Assembly (NCBI RefSeq): GCF_965228705.1
Contig: NZ_OZ245832.1
Coordinates: 1,798,001 to 1,862,000 of the forward strand
Source: Croceimicrobium sp965228705
GTDB taxonomy: Bacteria > Bacteroidota > Bacteroidia > Flavobacteriales > Schleiferiaceae
Reading direction: 5' to 3'
Length of the DNA stretch: 64,000 bases
Of this stretch, positions 42,384 to 51,513 are shown piece by piece. The position numbers and the translations under genes are program-made. Each line of letters opens with the position of its first letter. The first letter of the stretch is position 1. Under the pieces are notes generated by a model. It worked only from the letters and a program-made list of their open reading frames with translations. It was not told the DNA's origin and did not search any database.

Positions 42384-43811
42384 ATGAAAAAGCTAGTCAC
42401 CTACGCCTTTGCAAGCATCTTCGCATTAAGTGCTTGCGGCTCCAAAACTCAAACCGTAAATAATTATTACGACGACGGTCTGTACTCAGAGCCAGGCTAC
42501 GCAGAAAACACTCCAGCTAGCCAACAAAATGACTTCAGCTTGGAAGATGTTGATCCTGATTCTCAATCAGCAGAAGAACTGGATTATTATGATCCTAATG
42601 ATAATTCAAGTACCAACCAGTCATTAGCTGGAAATGGCACTACAGTTATAAATAACTATTACTCTCCTAGTTTCCGTAATCCGGGATGGAACAATAACTA
42701 TTATTGGAATGGTTACGGATGGAATAACTGGGCTTTTAACAATTACTACTACGACCCATTCTTCGATCCCTATTATTGCAGTGCCTGGGGTCCTTCCTGG
42801 GGATTCCGTTGGGGATACAGCTCTTGGGGATGGAGATCCAGATGGGGATGGAGTGCCGGATGGGGCAACGGATGGGGTCCTGGTTATTACGGCGGTGGAT
42901 GGTATGGCTACAATTCCTATTGGGCCGGCTATAACAATGGATACTATAATGGTGTTTATGATTCCTACTACGGCCGCAATCGTCTATATACTGGCCCACG
43001 TGGCAGCTATGGCCGTGCCGGATCTTATAATGTAGCAAGCCGAGGTGGTGTAACCAGCCGTAGAACAGCTTATGCAACCACCGGCAGAACCACTCGCGGT
43101 AAAACCAATGCCACTACTTCCGGAAGAGTAAATCGCTCTGAAGTTCGTAGCAGTCGCTTTAGCACCAATAATATCAATCGTCGTTCGGCCAGTACTACTT
43201 CAAGGGTAAGTACCTCTGGCAGAAGCACTGCCTCAAATAGTAGTGCTGTGCGTACCAGTCGATATACCAGTAATGTGAATCGCAGCAATGGCTATACTGC
43301 AACCCCCAGCGGAAGAAGTACCAATGCTACTCGTACCAGCACTAGCACTCGCGGTTCAAATTACAGCAACCCAAGCCGAAGCACTACTCGTACCAATACT
43401 ATAAACCGGAGCAGTCAAAGTCGAGAAAGTAACCGTGCTCAAAGCTCAGGAAACAGCAGTCGTTCCAATAGCAATTATCAAAGTCGCAGTCAGAGAACTC
43501 AGACTTTCCAAAGGCAGAATAATAGCAATTCGTCTAATCGCTATCAGTCCGGCAGCTCCAGAAGCAATAACAGCAACCGTAGTTATACCCCTTCAAGCAA
43601 CAGCCGTAGCAATAGTAGCAGCCGCAGTTACACACCTTCTAGCTCTAGTCGCAGTAATTCAAGCTCTTACAATCGCTCCTCAGGCTCTTCACGAAGCTCA
43701 GGATCTGTAGGTCGTTCATCGTCAGGTTCTTCACGCAGTAGCAGTGGTAGCAGCCGTTCATCTGGCTCAAGTCGCTCTTCAGGCTCCAGCCGCTCAGGCC
43801 GCGGACGATAG
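42384..43811 (+). CDS. Low-complexity lipoprotein: Trp/Tyr/Gly-rich then Ser/Arg-rich
   Basis: 475 residues from the ATG at 42384. An ATG three codons earlier is possible. Lipoprotein signal MKKLVTYAFASIFALSAC, Cys18. Region 1 (to about 75) is acidic with paired NNYY motifs. Region 2 (about 85-200) is extremely rich in Trp, Tyr, Gly and Asn (for example WGYSSWGWRSRWGWSAGWG). Region 3 (about 205-475) is Ser/Arg/Thr/Asn-rich, basic, and ends in tandem SSGSSRS units. It looks disordered and possibly phase-separating or adhesive, on the cell surface or in the periplasm. I do not recognise a family. Codon repetition does not disrupt the frame. Confidence 0.75.
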   Translation: MKKLVTYAFASIFALSACGSKTQTVNNYYDDGLYSEPGYAENTPASQQNDFSLEDVDPDSQSAEELDYYDPNDNSSTNQSLAGNGTTVINNYYSPSFRNPGWNNNYYWNGYGWNNWAFNNYYYDPFFDPYYCSAWGPSWGFRWGYSSWGWRSRWGWSAGWGNGWGPGYYGGGWYGYNSYWAGYNNGYYNGVYDSYYGRNRLYTGPRGSYGRAGSYNVASRGGVTSRRTAYATTGRTTRGKTNATTSGRVNRSEVRSSRFSTNNINRRSASTTSRVSTSGRSTASNSSAVRTSRYTSNVNRSNGYTATPSGRSTNATRTSTSTRGSNYSNPSRSTTRTNTINRSSQSRESNRAQSSGNSSRSNSNYQSRSQRTQTFQRQNNSNSSNRYQSGSSRSNNSNRSYTPSSNSRSNSSSRSYTPSSSSRSNSSSYNRSSGSSRSSGSVGRSSSGSSRSSSGSSRSSGSSRSSGSSRSGRGR

Positions 43812-43845
43812 ACTATTTGAAACCTAAAAGAAAACATTACAGATC

Positions 43846-45378
43846 ATGAAAAAGCTAAGTCTCTTGATTCTGGGTCTCTGCTCTGGTTTACTTAGTGCTC
43901 AAACGGCAGATGACGTAGAACTCTTTCAACTGAGAAATTTACACGGCACCCCCCGATACACGGCAATGGGGGGTGCTTTTACTGCCCTGGGCAATGATTT
44001 CAGCGCCTATAGTATCAACCCTGCATCGGCAGCCGTTAACCGCTACAGCGATCTGGGTTTTACGCTTGGATTTAATAATCGCAATGGACAGTATTCTAAT
44101 TTTTACGGACAAAAAGGTTCCGAGAATAATCTCAATGTAAATTTTGAGAATGTAGGTTTAAACCTCATCCTTAACCCCGATGATGCCAATCGTTTTTCAC
44201 TCGCATTTAGTACAACTAAGCTCGCCGATTTCGACCGTAGTTTTAATCTAGACGGATTAAGTAATAGCTATACTTTAGGTCAGTACTGGGCAGAAAGTTC
44301 TGCAGGACAGCATATCGACAATATTAGCTGGGATGCCTATGCCGCCTGGCAAGCTTACCTCTTAGTTTCTACTAATGACACCATAGACCCTGACGGCTTT
44401 GCTTACGGTGAAGACGATGGAAATGGAAATATCATTGCCAACAGTACTCTCCGATATACCTTTAATCAAGACGGATCATTTAATGAAACCAATATCGTGA
44501 TGGGACTGGACCAGGGAGGAAAAGTCTATTATGGATTATCATTTGGTTTCCCCACTCTTAGTTTCCGCAGGGAAGAGTTTATCACAGAATACAATCTTAA
44601 TAACTCGAACCCTCCTTACAGCGCAAATCAATATACTTTTCGTCGCTTAAATGACATCTATGCGAATGGCTTTAATATGAAGTTTGGATTCATTTACCGC
44701 CCCATACCCGAATTACGCATCGGTGCATCCTATCAAAGTCCTAGTTGGTATACAGTAAATCAATTTTACGAATCCGATGTAGAAGCAAACTTCAATCAAG
44801 AACCATACTCTGGAGTTGGCACTGCCACTCAAAGTGATATCCTTGAAACTGGTCAATATTCTTATCGTCTGCGTTCTCCGGCTATTTATCGCGCTGGGGT
44901 GGCCAGTGTTATTGGTAAGTTCCTAATATTAAGCGTGGACTATTATTATCAAAATCAAGCCAATACCCAATTGTACACCAATAATAATAGTTTCAACATC
45001 AGCGAAAGCTTACTGCAAACCGATTATCAACCGGGTATTGATCAATTATACCGCAATGGCCGACAAACCATTTCAGCCGGTGCCGAAGTAAGAATCAAAA
45101 AGATCTTCTTGCGAGGAGGATATCGATATGATGAGTCTGTTTACGATAAAGCATATCAAGATAATACTGTTGGAGCCATGCAGTCTCTAAGCTTTGGATT
45201 AGGCTATAAAAGTGGCCCTTGGAGTTTTGACCTGGCCTGGATTAATAGCAGTCGGGATCGTAGCTATGCTCTTTACCGTGGTATTGATCAAAGCAATCAA
45301 AGCTTTGAGGTACTTCAGGATTTGAATATGACGGAAGTCTCTAACAACATAGTGGCAGGCGTCACCATGAAATTCTAA
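43846..45378 (+). CDS. FadL/OmpP1-like outer-membrane transport protein
   Basis: 510 residues, signal peptide MKKLSLLILGLCSGLLSAQ. The N-terminus TPRYTAMGGAFTALGNDFSAYSINPASAAVNRYSDLGFTLGFN in outline has the conserved FadL/Toluene_X hatch pattern (GGAxTAxxxDxSAxxxNPAG). The rest is barrel strands, including LRIGASYQSPSWYTV, SAGAEVRIKKIFLRGGYRYDESVYD, and SFGLGYKSGPWSFDLAWINSSRD. Transports small hydrophobic molecules in related proteins. It ends NNIVAGVTMKF with a terminal aromatic. Followed by a clear terminator. Confidence 0.85.
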   Translation: MKKLSLLILGLCSGLLSAQTADDVELFQLRNLHGTPRYTAMGGAFTALGNDFSAYSINPASAAVNRYSDLGFTLGFNNRNGQYSNFYGQKGSENNLNVNFENVGLNLILNPDDANRFSLAFSTTKLADFDRSFNLDGLSNSYTLGQYWAESSAGQHIDNISWDAYAAWQAYLLVSTNDTIDPDGFAYGEDDGNGNIIANSTLRYTFNQDGSFNETNIVMGLDQGGKVYYGLSFGFPTLSFRREEFITEYNLNNSNPPYSANQYTFRRLNDIYANGFNMKFGFIYRPIPELRIGASYQSPSWYTVNQFYESDVEANFNQEPYSGVGTATQSDILETGQYSYRLRSPAIYRAGVASVIGKFLILSVDYYYQNQANTQLYTNNNSFNISESLLQTDYQPGIDQLYRNGRQTISAGAEVRIKKIFLRGGYRYDESVYDKAYQDNTVGAMQSLSFGLGYKSGPWSFDLAWINSSRDRSYALYRGIDQSNQSFEVLQDLNMTEVSNNIVAGVTMKF

Positions 45379-45380
45379 TT

Positions 45381-45408
45381 AGGCCGGCTCAATGCCGGCT
45401 TTTTTTTC
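45381..45408 (+). terminator. Intrinsic terminator of the FadL-like gene
   Basis: GCCGGC (45383-45388), loop of 5, GCCGGC (45394-45399), then eight T. Immediately after the stop codon. Confidence 0.85.
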
Positions 45409-45504
45409 ATCCCCTTTCCTCTTTCAATGGCGCTATGAAATATGAGCATCCTTGAAATTGTCTTAAATTCGGGCCTCTCTTTAAAGCAACCAAAAATTAA
45501 GAGT

Positions 45505-48500
45505 ATGCTCCGAATAAAATACCTCCTTCTCAGCACTTTACTTGCCCTGGGAATACAGGCTCAAGATTCCTTGGTTGACAAGGTTTCTCTAAATGGACTC
45601 AGTTTTAGAAATATTGGACCTGCCCTTACATCAGGTCGGATCGCAGATATAGCTGTGAACCCTAAAAACTCCAGTGAATATTATGTAGGAGTAGCTAGTG
45701 GCGGACTTTGGAAGACTACTAATCACGGGACGACCTTTAGCCCCGTTTTTGATTCACAATCCTCCTACTCCATTGGTTGTGTAGCTATTGACCCTAAAAA
45801 CCCCAATGTAGTTTGGGTGGGTAGTGGCGAGAACAACAATCAACGTTCCGTTCCTTACGGTGATGGGCTTTATAAAAGTTCGGATGGGGGCAGCTCTTGG
45901 AAAAAGGTAGGCCTGGAGAACTCAGAGCATATTGGTATGATTGCCATTCATCCAGATGATCCCAATCAAGTATTTGTAGCGGCATACGGCCCTTTATGGA
46001 GCGCTGGTGGAGATCGTGGAATTTATCGAACTACTGATGGCGGCGCTAATTGGGAAAAAGTTTTGGATGTTTCCGAAAACACCGGTTTTAATGAAGTTCA
46101 CTTCGATCCAAACAACCCTATGGTATTGTATGCCACAGCTCATCAACGTCGCCGTCATGTTTGGACTTATGTTAGCGGTGGACCAGAAAGTGGAATTTAT
46201 AAGAGTACGGATGGTGGTAAAACCTGGAAAGAATTAAAGAAAGGATTACCCTCCGAAAAAGGTCGAATTAGCTTGGGCCTTAGTAAGCACAATCCTGATT
46301 TGCTTTATGCCATGGTAGAAGAACATGGTTTCTATCGTAGTGATGATCGTGGCGCTTCCTTCCGAAAGGTAAATGACTACAATACCAGTGGAAACTACTA
46401 TGTAGAATTAGTGGTGGATCCTAAGAATCCTGAAGTGGTATATTCCATGGACACTTATATGCATGTGAGTCGCGACGGAGGTCAAAGCTGGAATCCCGTT
46501 CCTGAAAACAACAAACACGTGGATAATCACTGCCTTTGGATCAACCCTAAGGACACAAAGCAAATGATTGCCGGTTGTGACGGCGGATTATATGAAACCT
46601 GGGACGGCGGCCAAAACTGGCATTTCAAACCCAATTTACCAGTTACCCAATTTTACCGTGTTGCTGTAGATAATGCTGAGCCCTTTTACAATGTATATGG
46701 AGGCACCCAAGACAATTTCAGCTTAGGTGGTCCTTCACAAACCATTAATTCCAGAGGAGTCGTAAATTCTGATTGGTATGTTACCAATACTGGTGATGGC
46801 TTCGAAAGCCAAATTGACCCTAAGAACCCAGATATTGTATATGCCCAGGCGCAATATGGATGGTTGGTGCGCTACGATCGCCGCAGTGGCGAATCCGTTG
46901 GAATTAAACCCAGCCCAAATAAAGGCGAAAAGGCTTACCGCTGGAATTGGGACGCGCCTCTTTTAATCAGCCCACACAATCACAAACGCCTGTATTTCGC
47001 CGCCAATAAAGTTTTCCGCAGTGATGATCGCGGTGATAATTGGACGGTAATTTCTCCCGATTTAAGTCAGCAAATTGATCGCCACAGCTTAAAAGTAATG
47101 GGCAAGGTGCAATCTGTTGATGCCATTGCCTATGATAAATCAACCTCCGTATATGGCAATATTGTGGCTTTAGATGAATCGCCTCTCAAGGAAGGGCTGC
47201 TCTACATTGGCACCGATGATGGATTGATTCAAGTTACTGAGGATGGCGGTAAAAACTGGCGTAAAATCAGCGAATTTCCGGGAGTACCCAAAAATACCTA
47301 TGTCAACCAGGTATTAGCAGATTTATTTGATGAGAATACGGTTTATGCCCTATTCAATAATCATAAAAACGGAGATTTCAAACCATATGTACTAAAGAGT
47401 ACGGATAAAGGGGCTAACTGGACAAACATAAGTGCCAATTTACCGGAGCGAGGTTCAGTGTATGCCATGCGTCAAGATCATATTAAAAAAGACCTGCTTT
47501 TCATTGGTACAGAGTTCGGCGTTCAGTTTAGTTTAAATGGCGGAAAAAGTTGGCGAGCCTTAAGTGCGGGCTTACCCACTATCGCTATTCGGGACTTAGA
47601 TATACAGCGTCGTGAAAACGATTTGGTTCTAGCTAGTTTTGGACGTGGCTTTTATATCCTGGATGACTATAGTCCCTTAAGAGAATTAAAGGAAGGAAAT
47701 CTTCAAAATGAAGCCCACCTCTTCCCCACCAAAACCACGAAACTATTTTTTGAGGCCAGTCCACTTGGCTATGGTCAAAAAGGATTTATGGGTGCCAGCT
47801 ATTATGCAGCCCCTAACCCTAAGCGAGAGGTTTGTTTCAATTTGTATATCAAAGATTTGAAACAAGGCCTAAAAGCCAAGCGAAAGGAAATTGAAAGCAA
47901 AGCCAAGAAGGAAGGAAAAGATATAGTTTACCCCAGTCTTGAACGACTGAAAGCTGAAAATGAGGAAGAAGCTACTTACCTCTTATTTGTAATAATGGAT
48001 AAGGAGGATAAAGAAATTCGACGTTTCACCAGTCGTCCTTCGAAAGGCCTGAACCGTTATTATTGGGACGGCACCTTAGGAAATCGTGCTTATGCAAATT
48101 CAAGGGGCGAGCCTTTCACCTCAGCAGGATCCGCCAATTTAGCGGCTCCAGGAACTTATCAGGTGGAAGTATTTATCTCTGAAAATGGCACCTTAAGGCC
48201 CTTGAATGTAAAGCAAAGCTTCCAAATCGAATGGCTCAATAACAATACCTTCAAAGCCTCGGACTACAATAAGCTCCATGAATTTCAGGATAGCCTGGAA
48301 ACCATGCGAAGAGAAATTGTGGCTTTAAATCAATTACACAGTAAGCTGGAGAAACGCACCAAAGAGTTGAAGGCCTTAGCTCGAAACACGCCAGGTGCGC
48401 CTTTAACCATCCTCAATGATCTTCAGAAAATCGAGCAAGATCTGGATGTACTATCCGTTAAATTGGGCGGAGATGCTATTCGAGAGAAATACAATTTTGA

Positions 48501-48720
48501 AACAGCTCCAGGATTAATGCAGAGATTGAATTCCGCTATTTGGAATTCCTATTCTACCAGTTCCGCTCCTACCGGTGAGCAACGTAAAAACTTGCGAATC
48601 CTAAATCAAGAACGCCTGCCTTTAGAGACAGAAGTCAAACGTATTAAGAAGGAATTGCAAAATTTCTACAGCATACTTTTAAATAGCGGAGCCCCTTATC
48701 TGGAAGGCGAAATGGATTAA
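45505..48720 (+). CDS. Large secreted BNR/VPS10-type double propeller protein
   Basis: 1071 residues from the ATG at 45505 (MLRIKYLLLSTLLALGIQAQ signal). An in-frame ATG at 45442 lacks a signal peptide. There are about 11 Asp-box repeats (KSSDGGSSW, RTTDGGANW, KSTDGGKTW, SRDGGQSW, TWDGGQNW, TEDGGKNW, KSTDKGANW, SLNGGKSW), probably forming two propellers as in sortilin-like glycosyl hydrolase-like proteins, followed by an Ig-like part (about 790-900) and a helical C-terminal region. There is no T9SS sorting domain and no aromatic tail. It belongs to a large Bacteroidota family often annotated as glycosyl hydrolase; the catalytic role is unproven. Confidence 0.85.
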   Translation: MLRIKYLLLSTLLALGIQAQDSLVDKVSLNGLSFRNIGPALTSGRIADIAVNPKNSSEYYVGVASGGLWKTTNHGTTFSPVFDSQSSYSIGCVAIDPKNPNVVWVGSGENNNQRSVPYGDGLYKSSDGGSSWKKVGLENSEHIGMIAIHPDDPNQVFVAAYGPLWSAGGDRGIYRTTDGGANWEKVLDVSENTGFNEVHFDPNNPMVLYATAHQRRRHVWTYVSGGPESGIYKSTDGGKTWKELKKGLPSEKGRISLGLSKHNPDLLYAMVEEHGFYRSDDRGASFRKVNDYNTSGNYYVELVVDPKNPEVVYSMDTYMHVSRDGGQSWNPVPENNKHVDNHCLWINPKDTKQMIAGCDGGLYETWDGGQNWHFKPNLPVTQFYRVAVDNAEPFYNVYGGTQDNFSLGGPSQTINSRGVVNSDWYVTNTGDGFESQIDPKNPDIVYAQAQYGWLVRYDRRSGESVGIKPSPNKGEKAYRWNWDAPLLISPHNHKRLYFAANKVFRSDDRGDNWTVISPDLSQQIDRHSLKVMGKVQSVDAIAYDKSTSVYGNIVALDESPLKEGLLYIGTDDGLIQVTEDGGKNWRKISEFPGVPKNTYVNQVLADLFDENTVYALFNNHKNGDFKPYVLKSTDKGANWTNISANLPERGSVYAMRQDHIKKDLLFIGTEFGVQFSLNGGKSWRALSAGLPTIAIRDLDIQRRENDLVLASFGRGFYILDDYSPLRELKEGNLQNEAHLFPTKTTKLFFEASPLGYGQKGFMGASYYAAPNPKREVCFNLYIKDLKQGLKAKRKEIESKAKKEGKDIVYPSLERLKAENEEEATYLLFVIMDKEDKEIRRFTSRPSKGLNRYYWDGTLGNRAYANSRGEPFTSAGSANLAAPGTYQVEVFISENGTLRPLNVKQSFQIEWLNNNTFKASDYNKLHEFQDSLETMRREIVALNQLHSKLEKRTKELKALARNTPGAPLTILNDLQKIEQDLDVLSVKLGGDAIREKYNFETAPGLMQRLNSAIWNSYSTSSAPTGEQRKNLRILNQERLPLETEVKRIKKELQNFYSILLNSGAPYLEGEMD

Positions 48721-48738
48721 AAACCATTCAACCACACT

Positions 48739-48770
48739 AAAAAGCCACCTTTTACGAGGTGGCTTTTTCA
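48739..48770 (+). terminator. Intrinsic terminator of the large BNR gene
   Basis: 12-bp stem (48739-48750 with 48757-48768), loop of 6, with T residues in and after the 3' arm. Located 18 bp after the stop. Confidence 0.88.
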
Positions 48771-48921
48771 TTTATTAAAGACTGATAATCTGTTAATTAC
48801 CTATTTGAATTGCAAAACTTGCCTTTCCATTTACTTTCCAAAGGCAAAACCTGCACATGCCTATCTAGAGGATTGAGCAAAATTGAGGTCATCAAAACCA
48901 ACCTTAACCAAACAAAAACCG

Positions 48922-49977
48922 ATGACCTATCGATTAAATCTGATGCGAAGCCTGGGAATATTCCTGGCTTCGCTTTCGCTTTCCGCGCAAGATTCGAGTA
49001 ACTACTTCAATGATAGCACTGCTGCTCGCTATCGCTACGACTTAGAAAGCCATCAATACGCTACCATTCCAATCGGTACCAGTATTCATGATATAGATCC
49101 TCTAGAAAAGGAGCTACTGAAACCCCTAAACGATATTCAAAAAATAAGCTCAGGTATAAACCATTCCAACGAGCCCTATTTCGAAATTCAAAACATCCAA
49201 AACGGTTCCGTGGAAGATTGGCTGATTAAACCCTATTACCAACTACTTAGTCCACATGGAAGCTATGGCTTTGATTCTCTGGGAAATGAGGTTTACTACT
49301 TTCCCTATAATTCGGTGGAAAACATTGAGATTCAAGATCAGATCAATAAAATTCAAATTGAAGGCTTTCAACCGATCATGCTCTTTTTTCCTAATAAAAG
49401 AGATGATTTTGTACAGAATGCATTAGACCAGGGGGCAATTATGTTAGATCATTCGAATAATGCCTTCACACTAATTCTTGGCGACGACGAAGTTCGAATT
49501 GAACCTGAAACAAAAACGATATTTAATCGCTACCGAATCGAGAACACCCAATATGAAATCACTACAACCTATACTCTTCTTTCTCCATACGGCTATGTCC
49601 CAATCTGGGAGAAAGAAAGTCGGCAGCGATTAGATTTAGATCAGCCCATAACACTGGTAAATCAACGGACCTTTCGAAATCATGTTATTGAAGATCTTTA
49701 TGATAAGGTTGAAAAATATACCGACAAAGCTTATTTACAAGTATACCCGAACCCAGTTGAATCTGAATTTGAAATAATACTTCGAGGCATTCCAGAAGCA
49801 CAGGTAAGCCTGATCCAGATTCGGGATCATTTTGGAAATATTCTATACAGCTATTCCAATCCTACGGTTGACCAAAACACCATCTATCTAAATGGGTCTG
49901 ATTACCCTCCGGGCGTACTAATCCTATTGGTCTATACCCAACAAGGCATTTTCACCGAAACCCTAACCAAAATCTAA
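48922..49977 (+). CDS. Secreted protein with T9SS type A sorting domain
   Basis: 351 residues from the ATG at 48922 (MTYRLNLMRSLGIFLASLSLSAQ). An ATG at 48943 would also give a signal peptide. The central about 230 residues have no recognisable domain; they are rich in Asn, Ile, Asp and Tyr with alternating strand patterns. The C-terminal about 85 residues look like a type A T9SS sorting domain (YLQVYPNPVESEFEI ... YPPGVLILLVYTQQGIFTETLTKI), which targets the protein through PorU/PorQ-type machinery to the surface. It heads a four-gene unit with 3 bp to the lipase-like gene. Confidence 0.8.
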   Translation: MTYRLNLMRSLGIFLASLSLSAQDSSNYFNDSTAARYRYDLESHQYATIPIGTSIHDIDPLEKELLKPLNDIQKISSGINHSNEPYFEIQNIQNGSVEDWLIKPYYQLLSPHGSYGFDSLGNEVYYFPYNSVENIEIQDQINKIQIEGFQPIMLFFPNKRDDFVQNALDQGAIMLDHSNNAFTLILGDDEVRIEPETKTIFNRYRIENTQYEITTTYTLLSPYGYVPIWEKESRQRLDLDQPITLVNQRTFRNHVIEDLYDKVEKYTDKAYLQVYPNPVESEFEIILRGIPEAQVSLIQIRDHFGNILYSYSNPTVDQNTIYLNGSDYPPGVLILLVYTQQGIFTETLTKI

Positions 49978-49980
49978 GTC

Positions 49981-51513
49981 ATGAAATTGCTTTACACTTC
50001 GCTTCTCAATCTATTTCTAGCCTCTTCGATATTTGCTCAGATAGAAGTTATTTCAACAGATTCCTTACGACTTATTGATACTGATCCAGAAGGAGGAAGC
50101 TCTGGCGCTCTGATTGGCGGATCTACACTTCTCAATTCGGATAGCAGTTTAGTGGGCAGGAAACTTGTCTTCTGGATTCATGGCTTAGCAGGCAATGAAC
50201 ATTCTTGGAACCGCATACAAGCATCCACAGAAAACCAAACAGGCAATCCTATTCCCAATTACCCAGAACGAAATGTAGAAGGTTACGCCCTTAGTTATGA
50301 GGGCAGTGAAAACTTGAATATCTTTCAATTAGGCGGCCATGTAAATAATGGTTTGATGGAAACCTGGCGAGTTTCTATCCCACGGCGCGATACCCTTGAT
50401 GTTCGAAACAATTTTGCTATCGCCCATAGTCAAGGTGGCATAGTCGCTCGCGCTATTCGCTACATGAATCTAATAGATTCCTCAAACTATCATTGGCAAT
50501 TTGGAGCCTTAGCAACATTTGGCAGTCCACACGGAGGAGCCCAAATCATTAATTCTACTCAGACCGGAGGGCTTGTCCAAACCTGGATTGATAATGGTTG
50601 CAAAAAAATCTCAAGAGGTGAAATTCAAACATTCGTAGGTACGCGTTGGTGGCTGGATCTAATTATTAGTAACAATGCCGTAGTATCCTTCTCCAATCTC
50701 ACCTGCAATGGGCTCAACAAAATGGCCTTGCCCATATTAATCAATGCCATAAGGAAACCGGTTGGTGCTGACTATGCTGTAGGAGCTAGTAACCTGGCGA
50801 AACTGGATAGTATGGCTTATTTAGACACCATGAAAGTAGTCACCTTTTATGGTGTAGAGCAGGAACCCGTGCTATGGAGAACTATCCATAGTATGACCTA
50901 TACCAAAGACTCTTCCATTGCGGGCAATCCTCTTTCTACAGATCCTTTTGGATTAAATGATGATGATGAGCTCCCAATATTTGTCAATCATAAAATATCG
51001 AGCTATCACGCAAAATGGTCAAGCCATAATTCAAGATCAAATCAATTATGGTATCAAATCACTTTGCAGGGTAAAAATGAAAAGGAGAAAGCTGAAATCT
51101 ATCGAAATGCCCATGATTGGTTGGCCTATGCAAATCTCAATTGGAAGCGATTCATTGGCGCTCGGAAAGACACTACTTATATCGATGGTTACCATTGTGA
51201 ATGTCTGGTAAATCTTGGAGGAACAGATGGTTATCAGTTCAGCTATCAGCATGTTCAAAATCCCAGTGATTGCAATGATTCATTGGCCGTCAATTGCCAG
51301 GCTAATCCTAAAATCGTTCATACGGTAATTGAAGAACCTAATGACGGGGTAGTTCCGGTTTCCTCGCAAATTGGGTATCCAAATCGATTTGATTCATATC
51401 TCATGGAAAACACTAATCATATGCAGGAAAGGAATTGTGATGAAACAAAAGCTAGGTTAAATCAACTATTCAATGGTTTCTATGGTAGCACCTATAAACT
51501 GGATAAAAAATGA
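49981..51513 (+). CDS. Secreted alpha/beta-hydrolase, lipase-like
   Basis: 510 residues with signal peptide MKLLYTSLLNLFLASSIFAQ. Lipase features are the oxyanion loop VFWIHGLAGNEHSW, nucleophile elbow AHSQGG with Ser150 (Ala replaces the first Gly of GxSxG), acid Asp455 in NDGVVPVSS and possible base His480 in NTNHMQ. This fits PGAP1/DUF676-type esterases or cutinase-like lipases, but an unusual long insertion separates Ser and Asp, and many Cys (CNGLNKM, CECLVNL, CNDS, CQAN) suggest disulphides. No sorting domain. The substrate is unknown. The stop overlaps the next ATG by ATGA. Confidence 0.8.
   Translation: MKLLYTSLLNLFLASSIFAQIEVISTDSLRLIDTDPEGGSSGALIGGSTLLNSDSSLVGRKLVFWIHGLAGNEHSWNRIQASTENQTGNPIPNYPERNVEGYALSYEGSENLNIFQLGGHVNNGLMETWRVSIPRRDTLDVRNNFAIAHSQGGIVARAIRYMNLIDSSNYHWQFGALATFGSPHGGAQIINSTQTGGLVQTWIDNGCKKISRGEIQTFVGTRWWLDLIISNNAVVSFSNLTCNGLNKMALPILINAIRKPVGADYAVGASNLAKLDSMAYLDTMKVVTFYGVEQEPVLWRTIHSMTYTKDSSIAGNPLSTDPFGLNDDDELPIFVNHKISSYHAKWSSHNSRSNQLWYQITLQGKNEKEKAEIYRNAHDWLAYANLNWKRFIGARKDTTYIDGYHCECLVNLGGTDGYQFSYQHVQNPSDCNDSLAVNCQANPKIVHTVIEEPNDGVVPVSSQIGYPNRFDSYLMENTNHMQERNCDETKARLNQLFNGFYGSTYKLDKK

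Noticed and set aside
42709..43035. 108-residue open frame inside the low-complexity lipoprotein gene (and 42736-43077 opposite strand)
   Set aside because: A shadow of the repetitive GC-rich codons in the true frame; no signal peptide, domain or start context.
43680..43811. Possible DNA tandem repeat at the end of the Ser/Arg gene
   Set aside because: It is a low-complexity coding repeat (SSGSSRS units) with varied codons, not an exact DNA repeat or CRISPR.
48810..49001. 63-residue open frame before the T9SS-sorted protein
   Set aside because: It overlaps the start of the real gene in another frame and has no domain or signal.
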